Notes: generated by a model from the sequence alone, not told the origin. DNA of 64,000 nt from Agroathelia rolfsii (GCA_018343915.1 JABRWF010000005.1:2577001-2641000); one strand, 5' to 3'. Counted from the stretch's first letter, positions 24,201-36,622 are shown. Made by a program: numbers and translations.

Positions 24201-25416
24201 GACTGGTATGAATAGGATGCTACGCAGAATGCTAATCTGATTATGTTCTGGTTCATAACTATAGGTGGACAGATACGTTATGCACGAGTTGCACAAGTTG
24301 GAGTCGACGGCTGTGCACGGATATGAAGTGTACAACTTCCCCAAAGGTGAATCTCTCTATGTTGCTGAACGAGGTTGGAATATTGTACTTATGTTTGTGC
24401 TAGTGATGTCCGCGGTGACGCATCTGACAAACGTTACGCTGTCCTCGCTCTACTTTGACATCACCAAGGACGCACTGTATGCCAATGCTGCTGATGACCT
24501 TGAACGTAGGACGATCGTCACAGTATTATACCGGGTATGAAACAAGATTGTCTAGGCTTCTTTTTGGTTAGAAACTGACTCGTGTTTTGGTAGATTTTGT
24601 CTACTCTCAAATCCGTGATTTCGCCTGTGTTACCTCACCTTGCGGAAGAAATCCACAAGACGCTCGAGATTGGAGATGCGACGAGTGAAGTGGAGTGTTC
24701 CTCTGTGTTTGAGAAACCTTGGTCTCTCATGGTCAGTGTCCTTTCACTGCCCAGCATCCCTAATCTCGGTTTCTCAATACGTTGGAGCAGTCTAATGAAT
24801 GGCACGACCCCGAGGCGGAACGTGAGATGCGCGAACTCTTGAAAGTGAGGAGTTCGGTTATGGGCTTGCTAGAGAAAGCGCGTCGACAGGAGTGAGTATC
24901 AACTGCGCCTAATATACTTGTATCATATTGACATTTGCGCCCGAAGAAATTCAACACCCTTGAAATCTGGATTGGAGGCTCAGGTGGATCTGATCTTCCC
25001 ATCTGGAGATGCATCAAGCTCTCCGCTACTGGCATTGCTTCAACGTGAAGGTAAGACTTGTTTGAATGTTATGCGCAAGCTTTTGCCCCTGATACGTCGA
25101 CCATAGAGGAATTCTTGAAGACATTGTTCATTGTTTCCAATGTTTCCATACGTGCACAAGGGTTCACTGACGTGTTATCGCCCCAATGGTCCTATACCAC
25201 TTCTTTGCCTCTTCCAGGTATGCCAAATCGATACTTACGATAAAGAAAATATCTCAACTCATCTTGACAGAGCATGAACAAGAGTTGCAAATACGCGTGC
25301 AACCTTCGACTCTTGCCAAGTGCCCACGTTGTTGGACATTTACGCGTCTCGAAGAGGACGCCTTGTGCGGTAGATGTAGTTCATTAGTTGAAGGATTAGA
25401 AAAAACAGCATCTTGA
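21268..25416 (+). CDS. ISM1: Isoleucyl-tRNA synthetase, mitochondrial
   Basis: Class I synthetase charging mitochondrial tRNA-Ile. Nineteen exons sum to 3,075 nt (1,024 aa), the usual size: 21268-21435, 21490-21562, 21618-21687, 21741-21804, 21861-22005, 22062-22115, 22167-22405, 22463-22598, 22683-23091, 23156-23244, 23324-23922, 23990-24205, 24265-24346, 24404-24534, 24594-24731, 24791-24891, 24947-25050, 25107-25217, 25271-25416. The N-terminus (MLRYTLGVRYASTAV) is a basic presequence. Motifs in order: the HIGH equivalent in GPPYANGALHMGH (split by an intron), PGWDCHGLPIE, WTTTPWT and GTGLVHCAPAHG in the CP1 editing domain, DVWFDSGTSW, GRKMSKSIGN (KMSKS loop), and a C-terminal CPRCW...CGRC zinc site. 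It appears complete. The next gene starts ~200 bp downstream. Confidence 0.93.
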
Positions 25417-25612
25417 ATGGTACATAGACTCTTATCATAGACCTGTAATAACTTAGTGGTATATAAGCCGTAATTGCCATCCCTGCTCTGACAAGAAAAA
25501 TGCAGGAAAAAATCGGAGAGTGACCCGAGGCTGTCCGCGGGGGATAGTCGCCTAATAAGCAAGACGCGTTTTAGCCAGCGACGACGACGAGGACGAGGAG
25601 AGCAAGGAGGCC

Positions 25613-28535
25613 ATGCACGGCGTCGCAGCAGCAGCACGGCTCGTGACTCGACGGCGGATAATAAGCAGAAGTACAAGTCATAACAATGCCCTCCATCTGA
25701 TAAGACGCGCCGAGTCATCTCCTCATTCTCTCTCTTGTTTTCATCCTCGTCTCCTGCCCCATCCCCTGCGCTCGTACTCCATGGCCGCCTCTCTGGACAA
25801 TCTCGTTCACACTCTCTCCACGCTCTCCATCGCCCCCGCGGCATCGGTTTCCCATGCACAGAGCTCATCTCCTACTGCCTGGCGCGATGCTCTCACTGCT
25901 TCGTCTTCTGCACCCCAGTCATTTGAGTTGATCAAGACGCTCGTCTACAAGCCCAAAACAGCCAAGACGGCCACCCCTGTCCCTGTCGTCGTTATCGCAC
26001 GTGATGAGACAGAGACGAACTCGACCGCGATTGGAAAGAAGCTGAATCTCAAGGAGCTCAGATTGGCATCTGAAGATCTTCTGCAGGAGTTCTTCACCCT
26101 TGACAAAAACTCTTGTGAGTATGCCAGATCATGACATATGCAGGCATTGCACTATCGCCTGCGCGCTGAATTCGGCCATTGATCTGGGATCTGATTATTT
26201 TGACAATCAACAAAATTTTGTATTTACTGAACCGCATATAACTCTTTCTAGTATCTCCCCTCGCTCTCACAAAAGACACCTTCCCCAAAGTTGTCACCGT
26301 CCTTGACTCGTCTATCGCTTCTTCAACTACTCCCCTTGCCATCCGTGCCAATTCATCCAGCTCAACTATCTTCCTCTCTGGCCAGGACATTACATCCTAT
26401 GTAAAATCGCTTGAGACATCCGAGACCAAGGTCGTCGAACTCGATTTCGCGGCCTTGAAGGCGGAAGCTGTAGCTGCCTCCCCTGCACAGGCCGTTCAGC
26501 CTGCTGCTGGTGCTGCACCTCAAGAAAGTGCCAAGATCGAGGGCGCTGTCCAGATCGCTATCGGTGTCAAGAAAGAGGTCGATTTTGCTTCGTGGTATAC
26601 CAATGTGGGAATTCTTCTAGTCTTCCTTGATTTCACTGTTTGAACCAATGCACGTTATTTTTTTAAAGGTCTTGATGAAGGCAGACATGCTGGACTACTA
26701 CAGCGTCAGTGGATGCTATATCCTCAAACCCTGGTCGTACAATATCTGGGAGACAATCCAGGGTACGTTGACATTTTCCGATCCATACTATGTTGGATAT
26801 TCATATTATTTAGAATGGTTCAATGCGGAGATCAAGAAACTTGGTGTCCAGAACTCCTATTTCCCGATGTTCGTATCACAAAAGGTTCTCGAACGTGAAA
26901 AGGATCACATTGAGGGCTTCTCCCCTGAAGTTGCATGGGTAACCAAGGCGTGAGTTTGCGGCCCAATTTATCGTTAGCGCTATATGCTGAAAAAATGTGC
27001 AGGGGTAACTCTGACCTCGAAGAGCCCATTGCCATTCGTCCGACATCTGAGACTGCTATGTACCCTTGTGCGTCTTTCTAGAGAAAATATTTGTGGATTT
27101 ATTCTTAAACGTCTGTTTATCATAGACTATGCCAGATGGATTAAGAGTCACCGTGACCTTCCCCTAAAATTGAACCAGTGGAACAGTGTCGTCCGATGGG
27201 AGTTCAAGAACCCTCGTCAGTAATGTTCCTGGGTTCGATCCTTGACCATAATTTGACCATGACCGTAGAGCCCTTCCTCCGCACACGCGAGTTCCTCTGG
27301 CAAGAAGGCCACACTGCGTATCTGACCAAGGCTGAAGCAGACGAAGAAGTCCTGCAAATTCTTGACCTCTACCGACGCGTCTACGAAGAACTCCTGGCTG
27401 TGCCCGTCATTCCCGGTGTCAAGTCCGAAAAAGAAAAGTTCGCCGGTGGATTATACACCACCACATGTGAGGGTTTCATCCCCACCTCAGGTCGTGGTAT
27501 CCAAGGCGCGACGTCGCACTGCCTCGGCCAAAACTTCTCTCGTCCGGAGATGTTCAACATCGTCGTCGAGGACCCGAACGACCCGACGGGTCAGGGCAAG
27601 ACGTATGTCTGGCAGAACTCGTGGGGTCTCTCCACGCGCACGATTGGCGTCATGGTCATGGTACACGGTGATAACCAAGGCTTGGTGTTGCCTCCGCGCG
27701 TGGCGAGCATTCAGGTCGTGATCGTGCCCTGTGGCATTAGCGCCAAGACGTCCGACGAGGAGCGCAAGAAGATTAATGACTCCTGCGACGAGCTCGCCAA
27801 GAAGCTTAATCAGGAAGGTATTCGGGCCAAGGCTGACTTGCGTGATGGGTACACGCCCGGGTACAAGTTTAACGACTGGGAGCAGAAGGTGAGGATAATA
27901 CTCCTGTCAAAAGTACTCGGCGGCGATAGCTTATGCATGTCTCTTCTTCCTTCCTAGGGTGTCCCCCTCCGTCTTGAGATCGGTCCCAAGGACCTGGAGA
28001 AGAGCCAGACCCTTGGCGTTCGCCGTGATACGGGCGCAAAGAAACCGCTTCCTCTGGGTGATATCATCAACGCTGCCCGTACGACGCTCGACACGATCCA
28101 GCGCGAGATGTTTGAGCGTGCGCGGGAGACGTTCCACTCGCGCTTGAAGGAGGTTACGAACTGGGACGATATCGTGCCGGCTCTGGACAGCAAGAACATT
28201 GTCGTCATTCCTTGGTGTGAGACCGAGGCGTGTGAGGATGACATCAAGGAGCGTAGCGGACGAGCGTGAGTGTATTTCTTCTCTTTCTTGATAACCCATG
28301 AGTTATTCTTTGGTCGATGATACTCATGACTCCATCTTTTTTTCTTTTTTTTTTTGGAAATTTCCTCGTCTGCAGTGCCGAGCCGCAGGATGCCCGCGCG
28401 CCGTCTGCAGGTGCCAAGTCTCTCGCTATTCCCTTCGACCAGTCGCGTTGGACGCCGATCGAGCCGGGCAAGACCAAGTGCCCGGCGTGCGGCAAGGACG
28501 CGAAGAGGTGGACGATGTTCGGAAGGTCGTACTAG
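25613..28535 (+). CDS. Prolyl-tRNA synthetase, eukaryotic type, with alternative N-terminal extension
   Basis: Class II synthetase charging tRNA-Pro. From the ATG at 25781 the exons are 25781-26114, 26252-26604, 26669-26762, 26814-26949, 27003-27067, 27126-27215, 27269-27888, 27958-28265 and 28376-28535; they sum to 2,160 nt (719 aa). Residues ~1-190 form the N-terminal editing-like domain. The catalytic core shows [42 protein letters not shown], and an anticodon-binding domain starting near VIVPCG. The C-terminus has CPACGKD and ends in Tyr, as in the eukaryotic/archaeal ProRS type. An in-frame ATG at 25613 adds 56 residues rich in Arg and Ser with almost no acidic residues, like a mitochondrial presequence. 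I list the longer span; which start is used is undecided. Confidence 0.92.
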
Positions 28536-29605
28536 ACGAATCATAACAGCAACTACTTAGTATTACAACAAGTCTTTTATTTGTTCTTTATTTCTCGCTT
28601 TCTAAACTTTTGCTGCTGCTTCATCCTCTTCCTTTTCTCTCGCTTTTTCGTTTCCTCCGCACGGTTGATCATTTAATAAAATGGTAAAATAGCAATGACT
28701 CGACAGTCTGATTTTTTTCCTTTCTTTCTTGTTTCTTCGTAGATTCATATGACTTTCTTTTTCCTTTGGTGTGTGGTAATGAACAGCCCTTGTGAAAAAT
28801 ACCATTAACAACGCTGCCTGGCCACTTCGGTGTATCCCGAGTCTCCATCAACTGGTTTCACAGGCGTTCATGTTCATATGCACCAACATGCCAGATATCC
28901 GCCAATCACACTGTATGCCAATCATATCTCACGCATCACTTGCTTCAAACGGCCATGATTATGCGTACACTACGGTAGAAAGGACTATTACTCAATGCTG
29001 CTACGGCCCTCACAACATCAAATGACAAATATATGTATTTTCTTACCCGAGACAAGGTCAGCATTACAAGATAAAAACAGAAGTGAGTGGCCATTTCAAA
29101 AGGGGTGGAAGGGGTGAAAGGAAAGGAGGAAAGCAGAGTGGCAGTAGCGAGGTGGGCAAGCGCCAAAAATAAAAGAGGACATACTTATAGGAGAGGGAGA
29201 GACAGAAAGATGATAAAGAGGCTATAGAGAAACACACATGGTTTTTTTGAAGATGAATATTGACACAAGAAAGGAACAGATGAATGCATGAATGTGACCC
29301 AGGTGGGGGGCAAGAAGAAGATTGCAGATGCATGAAGATAGAAAGAAAAGATGACGATGACAAACTGACTGCTGGGACTGTCTCCGCGGTAGTGATTGCC
29401 ATGTGAAAATAAAGAAAAACGTGGTGCGGGTGACGCAAGGTAGCGCGAAAAAGAAAGGGGGAAAGTTCAGAAGTGGAAGAATAAAAGAAGAGATAAAAGT
29501 GGAAAGATTCGGAAATGGTCATGATCAGGTATCCAATTGCGAGAAACGCATCATCATCGGGACGATGTATATAAAAGTTGTGCCATTCATGTATTTTGTG
29601 TGTTC
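28536..29605. other. Convergent intergenic region, 1.07 kb
   Basis: This lies between the 3' ends of ProRS and cyclin 1. Sequence from ~29080 to 29530 is purine-rich on the plus strand (AGGAAAG-type low complexity). No gene is supported. Confidence 0.6.
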
Positions 29606-31652
29606 TCATGCCTCCTGTTCTTGTTCAGCCTCTTCTCTTGCTACGCGAATGGCTTCTTTGAGCGCTGGCAAGTCCTCTGCCAGGTTCACCTTAGTACCTT
29701 CCGGCCACCGTTCACGCGTCCATTGCTCTACGAACACGCTAGTCTGAAAGAGAATGGAAACATTATTGGTACGGCCAAAAAAATGCTGCACATAAAATGT
29801 ACCTTCATGTATTTCTTGCCAGCATATTTCTTAGGGAAGTATGCTTCCGGATCAGGACGCTTAAGAACATAGTTCAACATAAAGTTCGCCGTCGGGATAA
29901 TGGAACTTTCAGAGTAACCCGAGTAATGAGCAAGGTTTGGTGTCTACGCAGAGAATATGTCTTATCAATAAAGATGCAACAGTTGTTGTCGGATCTTGTG
30001 GCACTCACCCATTCTTCCCTACCAAGCATAATGCGAGAAAGCCACATAGCAGCCGCAGCCAGCAAAGAAGGTGGAGCAGCGAGTAATCTCCACTCTAAGC
30101 AACCTACTTCAAGGAAGTACTTGGCTACTGTCCGCACGGTGATGTCGTACTCATCAGCCTTGCTAATTCGGCGAAGGAAGTTCATCGGGTTCGGGTAGCT
30201 GAGGTTCCAGTCGAGTATCATGAGCACGTAGCGCTCAGCCTTCAGCACCTCAGATTGCTCATACTGGCTTCCAGTGTAGTGGATGAAGGTCTCAATCGAA
30301 GGCGAGACAATTTCTTCAACTTTGCTGGCGATGAACAGACAAGTGATACCGACGAGATGAACTTTAGCTAAAGATACCACACGGGCCGACAAAAATCGGT
30401 CGACAAGGTTGACACACAAGAAGAGCGTCTCGGGCAACAATCGGAATTTTGCATGAAGCTGGACAAGCCAGTCGATGAGTAGACCACGCATCGGCCAAGA
30501 GAGTTCACTTTGTTTGTCAATGTAGTGTGGGTTGGGCATAGTCGTTTGCTGATCGTAGATCGTTTAGAAAAATGAAAGAACAAATGTGAATTCCATATTC
30601 TACACACCTCAACTTCTCTCAGATAATTAAATATCTCCACCACATACTCGCTGACCATGACCGGATCATCAGTATCCTCCTTGTCCAAATCAACCCAATC
30701 AGGACCATCGGGATCGGCTTCAAACAGACGAACAACTTCATCATCAATAGGAGCAACGTCCTCGGCCGGCGCATCCTCCTCCTCGACAACGGGTTCTAGT
30801 ACGGGTTCAGGCTGGGGTTCGGGTTCAACAGCATCAGAAGATGTTCTCATTTTCTTGAAGACAGGCTGTTCTTCCTCAATCTCTTCCTGCACCTGACGGT
30901 GGGCCCGTACGATAGCAGCCACATTGCCCTTAACCGACCGACTTGATGACCTCGTAACCCGCTGTCGCTCCGGCTGATCCTGATGAACGACAGTCTTAAC
31001 TTCGGCCTTAGCCGCCACAGGTTCGTCCTTGGGCACTTTGATGACAGTCGTTCTTTCAACCACCCGTCTAGTAGTTGTGCGCGTTGTCGGTCGCGATGCA
31101 GCAGTCGTCGTAGTTGTAGTTGTAGTCGTCGTAACCGCCGCCTTGCTAGGTTTCACCACGACGCCATCAAAGACCTCCTTGCTTTTGCCTGAGGTCGCTT
31201 TGGAGGGTAACTGCACGGGGGCGAGCGCTTCCTTCTTTCTACCTTTGGTTGCCGTTGTCACAGCGGCGGCGCCCTTCTTTCCATTCGCAGCGGCGGTAGT
31301 AGAGCCCTTGGGGACCTCGCCGAGGGCCTCCCGCTTGCGCTTCGTAGCTGCCATGTCGGGCTTGATGATGTCAGTGCTGCCACCGCCGGCCTTCGCCCGC
31401 GACGCCGCCGTGGGAGCCATCGCACGAGTTAAAGGGCCGCCATGGGAAGTGGCAGCGGCGGAGTGGGATGGTTTCGCAGCCGCCTGCAGACGCGTCAACC
31501 GTGTAGCGTTTTCGTTGTCCTTCTGCGTCGCTGTCGTGCGGGTTACTCGCGTACGCCGAACCTGCTTGGGGTCATTGTGTGTTGTTCAGAGATGCAAGCT
31601 CCACAAACATCCAAAAAATCGGGGAAAAACGTACTGGGATATTAGACGACAT
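29606..31652 (-). CDS. B-type cyclin, tandem copy 1
   Basis: Regulatory subunit of the mitotic CDK. Exons 31635-31652, 30608-31561, 30009-30548, 29803-29943 and 29606-29743 give 596 aa. The first exon is 18 nt and encodes MSSNIP. The N-terminal ~300 residues are disordered, Ala/Thr/Lys/Arg-rich, and hold KRKREALGEV, which fits a destruction-box core (RxxL). The cyclin N-box begins near PNPHYIDKQSELSW, with MRGLLIDWLVQLH, ETLFLCVNLVDRFLS and SKVEEIVSPSI. The C-box follows with TPNLAHYSGYSES. The C-terminus is Glu/Gln/Ala-rich. The downstream neighbour on the same strand (copy 2) has the same five-exon structure, so this is a tandem duplication. MCB-like ACGCGCTCA lies 185 bp upstream of the start. 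Confidence 0.9.
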
Positions 31653-32302
31653 CTCCCACGAGCGTCGTAGGGAGGTGAATATAAGCGATGGTACAGATGA
31701 GAAGGAGAACGAGGATGAAAGAGGAAGAGGGAGAGATGTGGCCAGTGCCAGTTGCAAGCGGTGGCCCGGCGCAGAAGACATACGCCGGTTTATTTCCCGA
31801 TTTGGTAGTCAACAATCCCCGGCATACGCCCGGGTCACGCGCTCACGTGATCTCATGTTCATCGCCACTCGGTCATCGTCGCGTTATCGCTTCATCGCTG
31901 TCTCAGGGATGCAACCGCATCCTTACGCGACATGCGCTGTTAAATAAAGTTATGTATTACTACATATGCATAGCAACATGATTTCTTGAATTTGATGTGA
32001 TAGCAAAATAGATAGTATGAGGTCAAATGTGTGTCGCAATAGACAGAGGTAAAGTGAAACTAGATAGGAGATAAGCAAAAAAAAAAAATAGGGAACGCAG
32101 ATGAGGCATAGATGATGACGGATTGATGGAAAAGAAAGGAAACCGATGAGACTAGGACGACGGTAGATGCATGGCCATGAGTAGCTGTAGTAAGGACGGG
32201 TGGGTGATTCGTGAAAATGGGAAAGTAATGTGCGGGGTAACATAAGAATTCTCTAATCATAGAGACAAGGTATCGCATATTGCATGGACTCATAGTCCAC
32301 AT
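31653..32302. other. Intergenic region between the tandem cyclins
   Basis: A 650-nt gap holding the promoter of cyclin 1 and the 3' flank of cyclin 2. Apart from the MCB-like site I see only AT-rich sequence. Confidence 0.6.
31837..31845. promoter_or_regulatory. MCB-like motif upstream of cyclin 1
   Basis: The 9-mer ACGCGCTCA contains the ACGCG core of MluI cell-cycle boxes and overlaps a CACGTG E-box just to the right. The same 9-mer occurs in the same orientation upstream of cyclin 2. Function is inferred from position and from the known role of such boxes in fungal G1/S genes. Confidence 0.35.
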
Positions 32303-34269
32303 TTAGGCCTGTTCCTGTTCCTGCTCCTGCGCCTCCTCTTCCGCCTCTACCCGAGCGGCACAAATGGCTTCTTTGATTTGGGGCAGATCGCGGGCAAGGT
32401 TCGCCTTGGACCCTTCAGACCAGCGCTCGCGAACCCAACTCTCAACATACAGTCCCGCCTGAGAGATATTTAGTCGATAGTACCACATAAAAGAAGTAGC
32501 GGGTAAATACCTTCATGAACCGTTTGCTTGCATATTTCTTGTGCAAACATGACTCAGGGTCAATTGGCTGCAAAACGTAGTTAATCATGAGGTTTGCCAC
32601 CGGGATGATGGCACTTTCGGGGTAGGAAGAATAATGTGCAAGGTTAGGGGTCTAAGTCATATGTCAGTAGGTGGCGCTTAGTAGGTGAATAAGTATTCAT
32701 ACCCATTCTTCACGGCCGAGGACAAGACGGGCGAGCCACATAGCAGCAGCAGCTTGTAGCGAGGGTGGCGTAGCCAACAGTCGCCGGTCGAGGCAGGCGA
32801 CTTCAAGAAGATACTTGCCGACTGTTCGCACGGTGATCTCATACTCATCGGCTTTGCTGATACGGCGGAGAAAGTTCATGGGGTTGGGGAAGTTGATGTT
32901 CCACTCGAGGGTTTGAAGCACATAGCGCTCAGCTTTCAATGCTTCGGCGTCACCAAACTCAACGCCAGAACGTGTGATAATATCACGGATGGATGGTGAG
33001 ACAATCTCTTCCGCCTTACATGCAATGAACAAGCACGCAATGCCGACAAGGGCCAATTTTGCGGTAGAGACTTTGCGAGCGGACAAGAAACGGTCAATCA
33101 AGTTCACCGCGAGGAAAAGAGTCTCTGGCAGAAGCTTATATGCGTAGTGCATGTGTATCAGCCAATTGAGTAACTGTTCGCGTATTTCCCAAGTAAGCTG
33201 GTCTTGACCAGAAATATAATCGGGATCAGGAAGGGTGGTTAGCTGTACCCGCGAACAATGAGTTTAGCTTAATAGCGAGAAGGAATAGAGAATACATACC
33301 TCAACTTCTCTAAGGTATTCAAAAATTTCGACTACATACTCACTGACCATTGCAGGGTCGTTGGCATCTTCCGCATCAAGATCGTCCCACTCGTCTCCAT
33401 TAGGATCAGCCTCATCAATGACGGCAGGGAGCTCGTCAGAGCGTGGTATGCGTTGTTCAGCAAGTTGCTCTTCATCGAAGCCTTCCTCAGGGTCCTCAGG
33501 AGCCTCAGAAGATGTACGGCGTTTCTTGAAAATAGGTTCTTCCTCTTCCTCTTCATCATCATCATGCGGGTCAACTTCCTCATCCTCTTCAGGAGCAGCA
33601 GGGATGTATATTTTCTCAGAATGGGACAAATGGTCGCGTTTAATAGAAGACACCGCATCAGTGGCTACGGCATCATCGGCCCGCACTTTGACCGCTTGTG
33701 AGACACGGGCGCTCCCTGCCTTGTCAAGAGAACGACGGGGAGCCTGAGAGGCGGACGAAGAAGCACGATGGCGGGCAGTTTGGGATGGGGGCGCGGTGAC
33801 AGAGGTTGCCACAGATGTCTTGTGTACTTTGCTTACAGCTTCCTTATGATCTTTCGTCTTCAATGACGTCGTAGGGCCAGAGGCAACTCTGGGTCGAACA
33901 TATACATGGTTTGTGGCGTTCGTGGATGTCGTCTTGGTCGTCTGAGCAAGAACTTCGCGCTTTCTTTTGGTGACGCTGGCGTTGGGCTTCTCAATATCGT
34001 TGCCGCTCGAGGTTGCCGCTGCTTTGGCCTTAGACGCGGCTAGCGCCATCGTCGTGCGAGACAAGACGCCAGTGCGAGAGCCCAGAGCCGAGCGGGGTTT
34101 CACAGAATCGTCTACGGATTTCGTAGACCTCATGATATTCTCATTATCTTTCTGGGTTGCGGTGCGGACCACCCTACTCCGTCGGACCTGTCCCAGGTTT
34201 ACGTGTAAGAAAATCGCACTGAAAGGCTCGAGTGAGGCGAGAAGAACGTACGGGAATGTTTGAAGACAT
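32303..34269 (-). CDS. B-type cyclin, tandem copy 2
   Basis: Exons 34252-34269, 33300-34187, 32703-33242, 32511-32651 and 32303-32458 give 580 aa. Every intron sits at the same place and phase as in copy 1, and the first 18-nt exon again encodes MSSNIP. The cyclin fold is intact: EIREQLLNWLIHMH, ETLFLAVNLIDRFLS, CKAEEIVSPSI, NFPNPMNFLRRISKADEYE, TPNLAHYSSYPES. It differs from copy 1 in that MRxxLxDWL has become IREQLLNWL, and the N-terminal candidate D-box is PRSALGSRTG rather than REALGEV, the latter being degraded here to REVLAQT. The N-terminal half has acidic runs (DDDEEEEEE). Copy 1 lies 650 bp downstream. Both appear functional; division of labour between them is inference. Confidence 0.9.
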
Positions 34270-35701
34270 GGCCTGATAGTTTTTCAAAAGCTATCGTAAG
34301 AGAATGAAGGTCCAGGCTATCTGGATGAAAAAGAGAGGGATGATGGAGGAAGGGAGGGAGCAACCGAGATTGCTCTGGTCAAACCGGGCTCATCTAAATA
34401 CAGTAATTCAACCAACTACGCGCTCAAGTAGTTCATTCTTGATCACGAGATCGCGAGCCAAAGCTTGACTCACGCAAGTGGTCATCGATCATCGATTGTC
34501 TTCATTTCTGAACATGATATTTAATTTATACACTTCGGCCGATGCATTCTACATAAAGTAACACCATGGTGTAAAAAGGGCTAGGCAGGAGGCGAATTTA
34601 ATCATACGCAAGTTGAGCCAGGTCACGCCGCCTTAACTTGGACCCACTAGCACCTGGTTATGATCCCGGCTATGCCAGTGGTTGGTTAGCTTGTGGTCGT
34701 TCCCGTTTTTCCACGAGGAATCAGTGATTTGTGGTTTTAAAATTATGCAGATGATCATGATCACACGAGCGAATGGGCGGATGCACGGCTTAACTGGCAC
34801 CGAGTTCCGGAGACCCTCAATACTTTATTCTGTTGCTTATAGTCGTCGGACTACCCGGGCTATTTCAGGAATTATTATTGGCTGTGATACCACCTGGTGC
34901 GCACTAGCACACCGAACTTCAGAAAATGGCTCGATGATGATGATGATGATCATACCAGGGCTGAGATGGAAAGTGCCAATTCAAAATTGCATGGGCTTCT
35001 CAATACTGTTTCCAAGAATGCACACCGCACGATGATGAATTCCGCGGTACACGCCAAGAGAGAGAAGAAGAATCAATTATCAACGGCTCTCTAAGCTAGC
35101 CAGAGACAATCGTGATGATCGGACTGAAGGGACTAAACAGATTGCAATGGGCATTTTAAGAAACATATTCTTATATCAATTGGAACAGTCATATAAGCTT
35201 GACGATTATCCCGAAGGGTGTTCTTCATGTAAGGTCGAGAGCAATAGTACGGTTGTGGTATGCAGCAAAAAGAAAACGAAAGCATGGGGGAGACGATGAG
35301 TAAATAGAAGACACTGCAATGACAAAACGGCAAAAAGGAAGATGATGAAACAATGACGTATTTAAGTATACGGGAGAGTAGAGAGGGGAAGGAGTTGGGG
35401 AACAATATACGAATCCAGAGGAGGCGATATGTAAATGTAAGGGTGAGTGTAAATGATGGAAAAAATCGATGATGAGAACGACAAGATGTAAAAAAGAATG
35501 TAATTTACGAATTATCCTGTACTCGGACAGCATTCGTAGCATACGTCAAATGAGGAAAAAAGAATCGAAGGTATAATCCAATTTTTTGCCTTCGCAGTGC
35601 CTTCCTGTATGATCATCCCCACACTCAAAAAAATAGTCCATCGGAAACACCAGCCCTAGGAACGCAGACCAAGGTATGCTTTATGCTCCATGGGCCCCTG
35701 A
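34270..35701. other. Intergenic region, 1.4 kb
   Basis: This holds the cyclin 2 promoter, with an ACGCGCTCA 9-mer at 34418-34426, and the 3' flank of the Spg1-like gene. A (GAT)n run lies near 34931-34951. No coding exon is supported. Confidence 0.6.
34418..34426. promoter_or_regulatory. MCB-like motif upstream of cyclin 2
   Basis: ACGCGCTCA, identical to the 9-mer upstream of cyclin 1, sits 149 bp from the start codon (185 bp in copy 1). Retention after divergence of the flanks suggests a regulatory site. Confidence 0.35.
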
Positions 35702-36622
35702 TCAAACATCTACATATATCAGGATGGGCTCGCCAACACCTTCAATTTCTGGGATGACGCATTTAAGATCGAATGCCTTGGCTAGGACAATCTTGAATAT
35801 CTTTTGGACATTGATGGATGCTGATGTTGAACAAAAGATAAGGGATGCATGCATGGCCCGGGCAAAACGCTTCGCCTATAATTAACAGAATTGGTTAGGA
35901 TGGATTCCAACGCATATGAACGAAGGGGCAGTGCACCTGTTTGGTAATCTCTTCTTGTTCATCACGAGGGAACGTGGCAAAAGTATCGAATTTTGTTCCG
36001 ATGAGAAATGGTATGGCACTCTAATGGGTTTTTAGTGGGTGTTCAACTCTTGAAAAACAGGGATGGATGGAAGCTGACCTTGTTGAACCCCCGTGCTTGC
36101 CTATACCACTCCTTTACCGAGTTCAATGTTGATTTTCGTGATAAGTCAAACATGAACAAAATCGCAACCGCGTCGTTGCATACAAGAGGGAGCATGTTGA
36201 CAAACTCTCTTTGTCCACCAAGATCCCAGATGGAGAACGTAATGGTTGTTCTCCTGACGGATATGGTCTTTTCCATGAAATTCACACCTGATACTATATA
36301 TGAGCGGGGTATTCGAGTATGAGTATAGTAAGGGTTTTTCTACGCACCTAAAGTCTGAATATAATCCTCGTCAAAGCTCCCTTCTACATATTTCACCATA
36401 AGACTGGTTTTGCCGATCTGTGAATCGCCAACCATTCCAACTTTGATGACCACACTAAACAGGAAGCATGTAAGTGCCGAGCATCCCTAAGAAAGCGATT
36501 TCACGTAATGATACTAACCTATTCTTCTCGTTGTTGTTCTCGAGCATCGGGTGTGGCCCTGAACTGGTGCCGGGTGTGGATGATGGTTGGGTTGAACTCG
36601 ATGATGAAGCAGCGGCAGACAT
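35702..36622 (-). CDS. spg1: Septation/mitotic-exit GTPase, Spg1/Tem1 family
   Basis: Ras-superfamily GTPase at the top of the septation initiation (mitotic exit) network, acting at spindle poles. Exons 36519-36622, 36348-36454, 36079-36287, 35937-36020 and 35702-35875 give 225 aa. A Ser/Pro-rich N-terminal tail of ~33 residues precedes the G domain. G1 is GDSQIGKTS, the switch I region has [14 protein letters not shown]3 is WDLGGQ, and G4 is IGTKFD with the atypical T-K-x-D that marks this subfamily. [13 protein letters not shown] is also typical. There is no C-terminal CAAX box, as expected for the family. I chose the ATG at 36622 as the first in frame. Confidence 0.93.

Noticed and set aside
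29064..29609. Hydrophobic minus-strand frame that looks like a membrane protein
   Set aside because: It is translation of a purine/pyrimidine-biased low-complexity strand in a convergent intergenic gap. No introns or homologous motifs.
30983..31670. Plus-strand open frames opposite cyclin 1
   Set aside because: They arise from the Ala/Thr/Val-rich low-complexity N-terminus read backwards.
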